DNA of 64,000 bases, taken from positions 30,641,453-30,705,452 of the forward strand of contig JAOANR010000014.1 of the NCBI GenBank assembly GCA_030278955.1, read 5' to 3'. This DNA is from Hygrophila difformis. Taxonomy: Eukaryota; Streptophyta; Magnoliopsida; Lamiales; Acanthaceae. Positions 42,990 through 53,559 of this stretch are shown in pieces. The stretch's first letter is position 1. Each line of letters opens with the position of its first letter. The position numbers and the translations under genes are program-made. The notes under the pieces were generated by a model. It ran no database searches. It was not told the origin of the DNA and saw only the letters and a list, made by a program, of their open reading frames with translations.

Positions 42990-44734
42990 TAGAAGGTAGG
43001 TGTGAGGATGAGAGCATAGACTCTATGACTGTGATGACGGACAAAGTTTCAAAACAGGTACTGACACCTGAAGGTGCCGAGCAACGAAAAAGCTGCAACG
43101 CTGTCCACTTCGAGGACCCTATCACTGGGGATCTTGAAGAATTCGACGGTGTTGAATTCACTCCGGAGGAGGAGGAGAGCACCACGGAAGAGGAAGTGGA
43201 CCCTGTACTGACACAGGGTCCTGAAGGTAAATATGGTCGTTCACCCCCATCCATTTCTCGCAAATTACTGCCTTCTGTTGAATGTCCGCCAGAGCTTGAA
43301 CTTAAAATACTTCTGGATCATCTGAAGTACGTTTTTCTCGCTGAATATAAAAGATTACCGGTAATTGTGTCAGCCAAGCTAACACAAGAACAAGAAAAAG
43401 CTCTGGTAGACATTCTAAAGAAATATGTACATGCAATTGGATGGACCATTTCTGATATAAAAGGAATAAGCCCCTCTGTTTGCATGCACAGAATTTTAAT
43501 GGAAGAGGAGTACAAGCCCTCTAGGCAACCACAAAGGCGTCTGAACCCCCACATGCAAGAAGTGGTAAGGAAAGAAGTTATCAAGCTCTTAGATGCTGGT
43601 ATCATCTATCTTATATCTGACAGTGCAGGTAGTACCTAAGCGTGGGGGATGTGCATAACGACTAATGAGCAAGGAGAAGAAGTGGCGACACGTCCAGTGA
43701 CCGGTTGGAGAGTTTGCATCGACTACCGGAAGCTTAACACCGCTACGCGGAAGGATCACTTTCCCTTGCCATTCATTGATCAGATGCTGGAGAGGTTGGC
43801 CGGGAGGGAGTATTACTGCTTTTTGGATGGGTACTCAGGCTACAATCAAATTGTAATAGCTAGTGAAGATCATGATAAGACCACTTTCACGTGCCCATAT
43901 GGAACTTTTGCGTACAGGCGCATGCCTTTTGGACTTTGCAATGCGCCTGCCACTTTTCAGCGATGCATGATGTCTATCTTCTCAAAATTTATCAAAAAAT
44001 GCATTGAAGTTTTCATGGATGACTTCTCTGTGTATGGAGATACTTTTTATGAATGTTTGACTAATCTTGCAAAAATTTTAAAAAGATGCGAGGACACTAA
44101 CCTAGTTTTGAACTGGGAGAAGTGCCATTTCATGGTCACCGAAGGAATAGTGTTGGGTCAACGCATCTCGCGCGCAGGCATCGAAGTCGATAGGGCCAAA
44201 GTCTCAGTCATATCCAACCTTCCATTACCAAACTCAATAAAAGCAGTTAGGAGCTTCTTAGGGCATGCCGGTTTTTACCGGAGATTCATTAAAGATTTTT
44301 CTAAAATTGCCAAGCCGCTCACTAATTTGCTTTGTAAAGAAAATTCTTTCGTAATAAATGAAGCGTGTGTTCAAGCCTTTGACACGCTCAAGAAGATGTT
44401 GATTTCTGCTCCAATAGTGCAACCACCCGATTGGTCAATACCTTTCGAGGTAATGTGCGATGCAAGTGATCTTGCCGTGGGTGCAGTTCTTGGGCAACAT
44501 AAGGAAGGGAGACACATCGTGATTCATTACGCAAGTCATGCCCTGACTGAAGCTCAAGTCAATTACACCACCACGGAGAAAGAGATGTATGCTGTGGTTT
44601 TTGCGTTTGACAAATTCATACAATACCTCATTGGTACGAAAAACATAGTATACACAGATCACTCTGCACTGAGATACTTGTTCAGCAAACAAGATGCCAA
44701 ACCTCGATTAATCAGGTGGGTACTTTTGTTGTAG
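42974..44734 (+). pseudogene. pol: Athila-type reverse transcriptase and RNase H
   Basis: The first part (42974-43639) leads into the RT fingers: PVIVSAKLTQEQEKAL, AIGWTISDIKGISPSVCMH, EVIKLLDAGIIYLISDS. Around 43625-43650 a small deletion with frame change removes the usual WVSPVQ segment; VQVVPKRGG is visible in another frame. The frame resumes at [12 protein letters not shown], with [23 protein letters not shown] and the catalytic box [10 protein letters not shown] intact, then the connection domain and RNase H ([39 protein letters not shown]). A TAG at 44732-44734 replaces a Gln before EFDI. Domains are recognisable but the polyprotein is broken. Confidence 0.92.
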
Positions 44735-46081
44735 GAATTTGATATCATAATAAAAGATAGAAAAGGCAGAGACAATGGTGCTGCTGACCATTTGTCTCGA
44801 ATAGAAAATGATAAAAATGAGATAGCCGTCAATGAAAATTTTCCGGACGAGCAACTGTTTGCCTTGCACCTTCATGATCAAGCTTGTCCATGGTTTTCCG
44901 ACATTGCTAACTTTTTAGCATGTGGAATAATCCCACCATTCCAGCACAAGAGCCAAAAAGTAAGGTTCAACCGAGATGTAGTTGACTACTTCTGGGAAGA
45001 TCCTTATCTCTTCAAGCATTGTGCAGATTCGATTATTAGACGATGTGTAACTGAGCACGAGGCTTATCAAATCGCTAAAAAATGTCATGAATCGGAATAT
45101 GGAGGTCACCATGGCCCCACTCGAACAGCTCATAAGGTGCTCGAGTGTGGTTTCTATTGGCCTACCATTTACGAGGATTGCAGGACGTTTGTTAAGGCTT
45201 GCGACAGATGCCAAAGATTAGGGAATATCTCCAAGAGCGATGAAATGCCTTAAAAAGGAATTCTCACCCTTGAGATTTTCGATGTATAGGGTATTGACTT
45301 CATGGGGCCATTCCCGACATCTGATGGGAATCACTACATCTTGGTAGCTGTCGATTACGTGTCCAAGTGGGTAGAGGCGGTTGCGCTGCCAACCAATGAT
45401 GGTAACCAAGTCATCAAATTTTTGGAAAATAACATTTTCCACAAGATAGGCACCCCTTATCATCCTCAAACCAGTGGCCAAGTCGAGGTATCAAACCGCG
45501 AAATCAAACATATACTCGAGGCCACTGTGGGGATACACCGCAAAGACTGGTCACGTAAGCTCAATGATGCTCTATGGGCATATCGCACTGCATTCAAGAC
45601 TCCCATCGGGATGTCTCCATACAGGCTTGTCTTTGGAAAAGCCTGTCATTTACCCGTAGAACTAGAGCACAAGGCTTACTGGGCCGTAAAAACGCTTAAT
45701 TTTGACCCACGAGTTGCTCAGAGTAAGCGCAAGTTGGACCTCAATAAAATTGAGGAAATACGTGCGCAAGCTTATGAAAGCTCGAGGATTTACAAAGAGC
45801 GGACCCAGAAGTTATACGATCGTCGTATAAAGTCTAAACACTTCTATATTGGCCAAAATGTCTTGTTATTCAATTCTAGGTTAAAGCTGTTCCCCGGAAA
45901 GCTTACATCCAGATGGGAAGGGCCATACGAAGTGGTGCACGTGTTTGAAAGTGGAGCTGTCAGGATTCGAACTGACAAGGGAGAGCTGGTGGTGAATGGA
46001 CAAAGACTGAAGGAGTACCTCGGGCAGTTCGACCCCGAAAAAGAAGTTCAAACGATATCAGAGCCGACCTATGTTCATTAA
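44735..46081 (+). pseudogene. pol: Athila-type integrase with core deletion
   Basis: After RNase H the same frame gives DHLSRIE, the HHCC zinc region (CHESEYGGHHGP...CDRCQ), then stops at 45251-45253 (TAA) and 45287-45289 (TAG, at the usual Trp before GIDFMGPF). The first catalytic Asp (GIDFMGPF) and the Glu (VSNREIK) are present. Between [13 protein letters not shown] and [10 protein letters not shown] about 30 residues normally carrying the second Asp (in an SDxGxHF motif) are missing in frame. The C-terminal part ([38 protein letters not shown]) is intact. A transposition-competent integrase is excluded. Confidence 0.9.
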
Positions 46082-46162
46082 AAAAATATATACACTTATA
46101 TAATTATTTATTGCATAACATATTCATTTTTCTCGGGCAATAAGTATCCAAAAATCAATTAA

Positions 46163-46190
46163 ACATTTAGAGTACTAAGACTCTAAATGT
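46163..46190 (+). other. Perfect 11-bp hairpin before a polypurine-like tract
   Basis: ACATTTAGAGT and ACTCTAAATGT flank a 6-nt loop, followed directly by GAGGATGTTGAT. The same GTGAGGATGTTGAT after a TCACATTT/AAATGTGA hairpin occurs at 48721. It probably marks the 3' polypurine tract and LTR start of the Athila-type element. Confidence 0.6.
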
Positions 46191-46558
46191 GAGGATGTTG
46201 ATATTTGGAGAAAATCTAATAATTTTCTTATGTTTGCCTTGCAGGAATTAATGGAACCAACAAAAAGAAAGATAAAGCTTCAAAAACCAGGTTCCCGGTT
46301 GGATTAATACTAAATTTAATGGAAATTAATTTCGGAATTTAGAGAAATTTAAAATCCGGAATAAATCCATAAAATAAGGGTGTTAATCCAACCTAATTTA
46401 TGCAAGCAATTTATTATAGAGTAATATTTCTGTTTAAATATGCTTATTCATTATGTTATTTTTTTTTAAAGAAAATGCATAATTTCAGAAATGGTAAAAA
46501 CTGGAAAATTTCAAAAATTTCTCTAAGTATTGAATGCGGTCTAATTTGCATTTCAAAT
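46191..46558. other. Possible 3' LTR start, non-coding
   Basis: TGTTGATATTTGG at ~46196 could be an LTR start. An 11-bp inverted repeat GGTTGGATTAA / TTAATCCAACC (about 46294 and 46382) encloses 77 bp. No counterpart is found upstream of the element. Confidence 0.35.
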
Positions 46559-47156
46559 CAATTCGGTCTAAATCGAATTGTTTGAAACAGATCGCATCGG
46601 AGGTGTTGCCTTGGTAATTTTTAACAAATCGGTCTCCAAGCCAATTTGGTCTAGACCGAATTGGCCTAAGAGACCGAATTGATCTTGCAAGGCACATGCT
46701 TCATTCTTTGCGTAAATATGGCCAAGTAGCAATTCGGTCTATGGCAAATCGGTCTAGACCGAATTGATTTTGAATAGACTAAATTGATCTACAAAAGGCA
46801 TTGCATCATTCTTATTTTCGCAAGTGAGCAATTCGATCTACAAGGCAATTCGGTCTAGATCGAATTGCCCACATAGATTGAATTGACTCACAAAAGCACC
46901 CCCCCATTATTTTCCTAAGTACTCAATTCGGTCTTCTTACTGCAATTCGGTCTCTAGATCAATTCGGTCTAGACCGAATTGATTTTAAAAGACCGCATTG
47001 CAGTAAGTTATTTGTTTGTCCTTCCCTCAATTCGGTCTCCACATCAATTCGGTCTAGACCGAATTGATGTATAGACCGAATCCCTCACAAACATTGGAGA
47101 CCACATCAATTCGATCTACATCGAATTGATGATTCGGTCTCCAATAGACCGAATTA
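46559..47156. repeat. Compound dyad array 3
   Basis: About seven modules (near 46559, 46635, 46729, 46829, 46923, 47030, 47106). The module at 47041-47070 contains a perfect 30-bp palindrome: ACATCAATTCGGTCT joined to its reverse complement. Another perfect 22-bp dyad is at 46960-46981. It ends ~18 bp before a TATA-like site and 170 bp before the F-box start codon. Confidence 0.92.
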
Positions 47157-47173
47157 CCCCCTTGTCCCACACC

Positions 47174-47182
47174 CTATATACT
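47174..47182 (+). promoter_or_regulatory. TATA box of the F-box gene (putative)
   Basis: CTATATACT, followed by a CT-rich leader typical of plant 5' UTRs, ~150 bp before the ATG at 47326. Confidence 0.5.
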
Positions 47183-47325
47183 TTTTCCCCCTCTTTTCCC
47201 TCACTTTCACTTTCCCACACTTAGAAAATTTCCCGATTCCCTCCATTCGCAAACCCTTCTTCCTTGCGAAACCAGAGCTCTGAGCCAGTGTCTTTACTCC
47301 TTCCGATCATTTCAAGCTTTCTAAA

Positions 47326-49261
47326 ATGGCGTCTTCATCATCCAATCCTAGTGGGAGTAAAGGGTAAGTTCTCTGATTTTGATTTCGCACCCTGTTTTTC
47401 GCGAGTTCCAGTTTGGTATTTTCTTCGTTTTTGCGAAATCGGTGATGGGAGGGGAATGGGAGTCTGTCTTTGTGTTAGGGATGGTCGGAATGTGGTCGGA
47501 ATGGGTTGGGCATGATCGGAATAGGCTTAGAACATAGTGGTGCGAACTAGGGCTTTTCCACTGTCTAAGTTCGGACTGCCATTGTTATTGTTATTGTTTG
47601 AGCTTACTGTGTTTTAGGGATGATGCTTATTTAAAAAAAAAAAAATTGGTTTCAAAACCCTAAAAAATCTTATCTTTCTCCATTATGTAGATATTTGTTG
47701 CCATTTTCATATCTGTGTGCATATTCTGTTATCTGTGTATGTATTGTGAAAAATGTGGAAATGGGTGAACACAGAGGTATTTTTCCTTAAACCACTGTGT
47801 TATTTGGTTGTTGAACTTGTTGCTATTGATTGAATATGCATGTTGATGATGCCTGTGAATCTGTGTTTTTGAAGCATGAATTTGTGGCAAATTTTGAGAA
47901 TAGTGGTGTGAATGGACTGTGTTTTTATGTTTGTTTTGTGTTTGCATGCTACTGTGTTGTGGGAACCTTACTAATAAATGCTTTTGTGGGGTACCTGTTT
48001 ACCACACCTTGCAAACTCAAATGAAAAGTTGATGTTTGTATACATTGGAAACATGGTATTACAGACGAAACCATGCCAAAATTTTTCCTGACATGTGTTT
48101 TTTCAAACACTGTTGGCATGGCACTTATGTTTAAAAAGACAAAAAGTGATAGAATATTTGCTTTCTTAAGTGTTTGACATGCTCATTATTGGGATATGTG
48201 GGGAATTAACAAGTGTAGCAACTTTGCTCACTCATTAATACCCATTTCCCAAAACAAAAATCCAAATGAGGGACCACTCACACCCCCAACTTTATTAAAT
48301 AAACAAGTCAACACTTTACATAAAATCCAAAAATAGCCTTTGTGTGTGTGTGCACGCTTATTTCTTATTTTTATTTTCCTTAGTCCATCACCTTGTGCTA
48401 GTAATTGCATAACTCATCATATGTGTTGATTCTTCATTATTGAACATCCATCTTCCCATTTCATATGATTTCAATCACTTTTATAGTGATCAAAATAAAA
48501 TTTTTCTTTTGTAGGCTCAATAGCCTATAAAAATTCTATCTTTTGGTCCCTTGACCATTCAAAAATCTTTAGACTATTTTTAGTCTAAGAAAAAAAAGTA
48601 AGAGTCCAAGACCCTTATTTTCCTCACTTTTTAGTTGCAATAATTGTTAGATTCAATAATCTAACCTCTCGTCATATAGTATGTAGTATGGCTCAATAAA
48701 TTCAAGTAAAACCAATTAACTCACATTTAGAGCTTAGCCAAAATGTGAGGATGTTGATTTTCCACTTGAATATTACTATCAGAAAACCGTTAAAAACACT
48801 TCCCCCATTTTTGCAGAGGCATCATCCTTCCGGACCCAGTTCCAGAACAAGAAAGAACCGAACTACTGGACCTGCCGGTAGAACTTCTAGGAGAAATCCT
48901 CTCCCGTATAGGAGAGGACGACATCAAGAAAGTATTCACTGCCAAGAAAGCATGCAGGAAATTCAGGGCAGCAGGTAGGTCTCCCCATTGTCTACAAGAG
49001 ATGCGAATTGGGACCACAATCGTAAAGATGTGGCAAGTAGGAATCCAAGGGCAGAAGGAGGAACTCATGCAAAAGTGTGTCGAAGCAGGCAATTATTACC
49101 TCCAGTTCGTACCAGCTCTGCAAGCATTTGGCGCAGGGGATGAAGAGAGAGCTTGCAAATTGCTGAAACCAGGGATTGATGATAATCGCAAAGCATCAAT
49201 CTTTGTCAGGGGATTCATGCTACTCAGCAAGCTGGATAATGGACAGGTCGTCAGGGGATAG
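47326..49261 (+). CDS. F-box protein, two exons, probably truncated (160 aa)
   Basis: F-box proteins link SKP1 to substrates in SCF ubiquitin ligases. Exon 1 (47326-47363) encodes MASSSSNPSGSK and ends at GTAAGT; exon 2 (48817-49261) follows a TTTTGCAG acceptor, and the phases match across the 1453-bp intron. The F-box is LLDLPVELLGEILSRIGEDD through KKACRKFRAAG, residues ~28-65. The rest (EAGNYYLQFVPALQAFGAGDE, FVRGFMLLSKLDNG) recalls the plant F-box family with C-terminal Sel1-like repeats, of which At2g35280 is an example. The frame stops at 49259-49261, shorter than that family usually is. A shifted frame continues with IAMIDKMVTDMSVM, so a frameshift may have truncated it. It lies between Athila relics, directly downstream of dyad array 3. 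Expression is unknown. Confidence 0.65.
47364..48816 (+). other. F-box gene intron containing retroelement-like 3' sequence
   Basis: GT...AG intron, T-rich. Its last 300 bp hold the hairpin ladder and a GTGAGGATGTTGAT tract matching the 3' end of the Athila-type element at 46180-46200. Confidence 0.55.
48512..48748 (+). other. Ladder of five perfect hairpins
   Basis: TAGGCT-CAAT-AGCCTA (48512-48527), TGGTC-CCTT-GACCA (48544-48557), TTAGACTA-TTTT-TAGTCTAA (48569-48588), GTTAGATT-CAAT-AATCTAAC (48646-48665), and TCACATTT with AAATGTGA around a 12-nt loop (48721-48748). All have perfect stems and unrelated sequences; four have tetraloops. Confidence 0.85.
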
Positions 49262-51187
49262 CGATGATAGACAAGATGGTGACAGACATGTCAGTCATGA
49301 CGTATGTGGGGCACCAATGTCTTTGCATGGTTGTCGGATAGCCTGGAGACTCCTGATCTGTTTGGTGACCAAGGACCCAGAGTCTATTGCCAAAGAGTGC
49401 TAGAGAACCAGGATGACTTGGGTGATTACTGCTTGCGCCTGCAGCCTGACAAATTTCGTCCATTGGAGCAGGCTCTTCTTCCAAGGATAGGAGAAGAAGG
49501 ATGCGGAAGACAGACTCATCTTATAAGGAGTCACTTTTGAGTAAGATAAACTGAAACTTCAATTAGGAGATCTTTTGATTTTTGTGCAAACTCGATCCGA
49601 GTACATAGCATCTCCTGTAACTAATATATTGATGGATTTCTGTAATCAAGGTCGTAGCTATAAGCCGAACCTTGGAACTACTTGATGTGATTGTCAGAAA
49701 TTGTAATTTGGAATTAATCCTCCATGTCTTCCGCAAGAGAATTTCGTTTTGAGTTCTCAAAAATATTTTGAAAAAAGATGTGTGGCAGTCCAAGATGAAT
49801 AAGTGACTGTCATGCCAAAAACAAAACTGTGACATGCTTGCATGTTTACAATATCTTTTACTGCTTTCAATTAAATAACCGGCATATAAACGAGCATAAA
49901 ATCTGTCACCTAAATTCACATGTTGAATTTAGGCTAAGGATGAAATTTTCAAACTATTAAATTGGGATAAAAACAATAAAAATATGCATGATATAAATTT
50001 TTGAGGTTTGAGCTATAAAAATCCAATGATATGATCACTTGGAAGAAAAACAAAATTTTCATGTTGAGAATTTGATTGAATAAAATGCAAGAATTTTTCA
50101 AAGGCTAAATTTAAGAATAAAGGTATGACATGATCAAACCATACCATGTGAGATCTGAGTCGAGTCACTTTTACTCATTATTTCTTTGTTGTGTGAAAAT
50201 CAATTCGATTAAAGGACACTAGAACTTGCAATTGGGATCGATTCAAGACCATGTCATATTCCCGAAATTGAGCATATGATCGAAGCACTTAGAAAAAACC
50301 AAATTTTTGGCCTTCGTTTGAAATCCAAACCCAAAAATAGTTTCCCTTAGGATTAACCACTCTGAGCCTATAAGCCTAATTTTTTCTTTGAAGCCACTAT
50401 ATTATTCCTAACTTTATAAAAAGACCAAGAAAATCAAACCCAAGTGTACACGAACCAATTCCATCAAGCATTACAGTTTATGATCATAAAAAATATCAAA
50501 CGGTATCCATAAATCGATCAAAAAAAAAGAAAGAAAGAAAAGAAAAAGAAAAGGAGAAAAATGTTGAGATTCATTCAACAGAAATAAATTGCAATTGACA
50601 AAGCAAATTAGACAAAGTCTTAATGTCAAGCAATAGAAAAGAAAAATAAAGAAAGAAATGGTGATGATCATAGACTTTAATAAATAAAAATATGCCAAGT
50701 CATGGTGGAATGGATTCGTGTCATTTTTTAGCCCAATAATGTCATTCCTTACCAAACGTTACAACCGTATGCCCGTTATAACCTTAAATAAGACCTCGGG
50801 ATCTCAATTTGAAGAAATGAGTGGGTGGCGAGTTGGTCTAATTGCAAAGCTTATGGGAGAATTTAATTGAACTTGATTATGAGTGTTAAATGATAAAAAG
50901 CCAACTTTGAGAGTGAGTGAGACTTTCCGATTCTACTTATGTGAGGCTCTATTCTAATTGATCAATGTTCATGCCATGCTTGAATTCAAGAATTAAACCA
51001 ATGAAATTTTCTATACATATATTCAAGAAAAATTAACAATAATGATTGGTTTGTATGCCTATTCAAGTGAGAAGTATCATTTGATTAAACACTGCAATCA
51101 AGAGAATTTAATACTTGTAATTTTGATTGTCTTATCCCAATATAAAAAGAATGAAATTTTTGAAGCCACGCAAATGGATTGAATGTG
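49262..51187. other. Non-coding region up to the gap
   Basis: The first ~280 bp may be frameshifted remainder of the F-box gene (a frame at 49304-49540 includes WLSDSLETPDLFGDQG). The rest is AT-rich with an AAAGAAAGAAA run near 50520-50560 and no ORF I can support. Confidence 0.45.
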
Positions 51188-51687
51188 NNNNNNNNNNNNN
51201 NNNNNNNNNNNNNNNNNNNNNNNNNNNNNNNNNNNNNNNNNNNNNNNNNNNNNNNNNNNNNNNNNNNNNNNNNNNNNNNNNNNNNNNNNNNNNNNNNNNN
51301 NNNNNNNNNNNNNNNNNNNNNNNNNNNNNNNNNNNNNNNNNNNNNNNNNNNNNNNNNNNNNNNNNNNNNNNNNNNNNNNNNNNNNNNNNNNNNNNNNNNN
51401 NNNNNNNNNNNNNNNNNNNNNNNNNNNNNNNNNNNNNNNNNNNNNNNNNNNNNNNNNNNNNNNNNNNNNNNNNNNNNNNNNNNNNNNNNNNNNNNNNNNN
51501 NNNNNNNNNNNNNNNNNNNNNNNNNNNNNNNNNNNNNNNNNNNNNNNNNNNNNNNNNNNNNNNNNNNNNNNNNNNNNNNNNNNNNNNNNNNNNNNNNNNN
51601 NNNNNNNNNNNNNNNNNNNNNNNNNNNNNNNNNNNNNNNNNNNNNNNNNNNNNNNNNNNNNNNNNNNNNNNNNNNNNNNNNNNNNNN
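51188..51687. other. Assembly gap, 500 N
   Basis: Exactly 500 unknown bases, a conventional placeholder for a gap of unknown size. Reading frames spanning it are meaningless. Confidence 1.
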
Positions 51688-51831
51688 ACTCTCCGTGGCG
51701 CGAGCTTGCTCAGATATGGTTAGACCGTGTCCGGCTGATTACCCGGAGCCATATTGGTATAGGACCACGTCTCATGCCGTTTTGGCAATATATCTCAAGT
51801 ATTTCGCGCGGGGGTCACCATCGTCCATATA
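51688..51831 (+). pseudogene. Tail of ORF1-like fragment (second copy of 9196-9338)
   Basis: Matches the end of the fragment at 8693-9338 but with several single-base indels, which change the frame. It starts at the gap edge. Confidence 0.6.
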
Positions 51832-51884
51832 GGCACGAAGTGAATCGTTAGGAGGGCACCCTGCAGAGCACTCACCCCCCTAAT

Positions 51885-53559
51885 TTAAAGATCAAGTTTG
51901 TAAAGGGGATTTCCTAATTTCCAGATTCTCATATAATTATTTCAAAGAGTCTTCTACTGCGTTTCAACCTTAAAGGCTAGTTTCACCGTTTCACACAATA
52001 TTTCAAAATTTGACTCGCGTCAACCACAGTTTACTCAATATTCAGTAAAAAATCGAATTAATTCCAAAAATTCTGAGATTTCACCACTGACTCAGAAACA
52101 TCGAGATGAACAACTTTTATGTTTTAACTTTTTCAATCCGAGTTACCGAAAATAGGTCAAATACATCAATTTTCGTCATAACCTGAATCTGTCCGAAATT
52201 CGTATACAGCAGTTCAATATTATCAAGATCTACCATAGCAAATCAACTCCAAATTTAATGAAATTTTACAGAGACCTTCTTAAGACATTTATCTACAACT
52301 TTCATGTTCGGCCAAAGATCTAAATCGGTCTAGAACTAATGTCAAAAATGTGATCAAGATCGGACCTAAGTTCTGTCAAGAATTTCAAGATCCAATTTCA
52401 AGCAGTTCGGTTTCAGTTGGTTTTCACATATCAAATCGTCTCTAAAAATTCTAAAACTTTTACAGTAGATATATCTAAGCCTTAGGAACGTTTTTCGTGT
52501 TAAGTTTTTCCGTTTGAAGAAGTTTTAAGGTTCGGAAAAATTTGTCAAAACTGTTGCGCCGGTAGAAAACATTCAATGACAGATTTTCGCAAGATTCGAT
52601 TAAGCTTTTAGGTTTCGTGTTTTAATTACTCCCAAAACCATGTAAGTATTAACTTACAGATGTGTAGATATTCGGGATCGTCTATTTCGAAGGCGTGGCT
52701 TCTAGTCCTCCGTCTATCCTCTCCGTTCGTCGGGTTCTACGTTCTAGATCCGATTCGAGGCGTAGAAAGAAAAATAAGAAGATTAGGATTTTTTTCGAAT
52801 CAAAACGTAAGAGACGAATGGATCGGAACTTACCACGACGTCTAGGAGACTCTGATTTTCGTCCAAATCAGTCTCGCCTTGGTCTCGTGCCTCCGACGAC
52901 TCCGGAATTAGGGTTTTCGGACGTATAGAGAGTTGTAGGGTTTTGGAAAAGTATTTGGAGCTTTTAAGAGGGCTTATTTATAGTTAAACAAGCCCTAGGG
53001 ACGCCCAAGGTCTGCCCCTAGGAGTCTTGAGCCGAATGATGTTCAACCGAAGTCGGAAAATCCGGATTCGGGCGAGAAAATCTCGCACGGGCGAATCTGT
53101 CCGACGGCGCGGTCGTGGCGCGCTCTCCTCCCTTTGACAGCGGGGGCCACCGCGCGGCACTCGCCTGGACTTCGGTCCGGGCGGGTCGTGCGATCCGTCG
53201 TGCATTTCCTCCTCTCTTTCGGATTTCTATCCCTCCATGCTCCCGTTTTCCCGATTTCCGGGGTATCTTCGGGTTTCTACTTTCTCTCTAAATTTTTACT
53301 CGGGTCCAATTGGATGTTTGGACTCGAATCCTCGAGTTTAGCGATGCCTGTTTCGGTGTACAATTTATTCACCTTTAATAATTCTTTTTATTTAATTACA
53401 TTCCTTTAATTCCTTTTTAAGTTAAATCTCATTTCTCATTTCCTTATCTTTATTTATTTATTTATTTGCTGGATTTATTTATTTATGGTATTTATTGTAT
53501 TTATTGTTTATTTATTTAATTATTGTTTTATTTTATGTTGGAAATTCTCGGGTATTACA
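51885..53559 (-). mobile_element. LTR fragment, minus orientation (second copy)
   Basis: Near-identical to 9394-11061, with many small indels in the first ~400 bp and few after that. Ends in GGTATTACA at 53559. Confidence 0.75.

Larger units (their letters stand above)
39893..46081 (+). mobile_element. Interior of a decayed Athila-type Ty3/Gypsy retrotransposon
   Basis: Order is primer site, gag, protease, reverse transcriptase, RNase H, integrase, as in non-chromodomain OTA Gypsy elements. Gag landmarks (HEDPHDHL, TFLELCDTIK) and protease-region landmarks (PLILGRPFLAT) place it in the Athila lineage. At least seven in-frame stops, several frameshifts and an integrase deletion disable it. 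Confidence 0.9.

Noticed and set aside
46196..51187. Definite 3' LTR for the Athila-type element
   Set aside because: A TGTTGAT start follows a purine tract, but I found no copy of the 5' LTR end before the gap, so the LTR pair cannot be supported.
51127..51851. Long reading frames of 198-222 aa across 51.1-51.9 kb
   Set aside because: They consist almost wholly of the 500-N gap.
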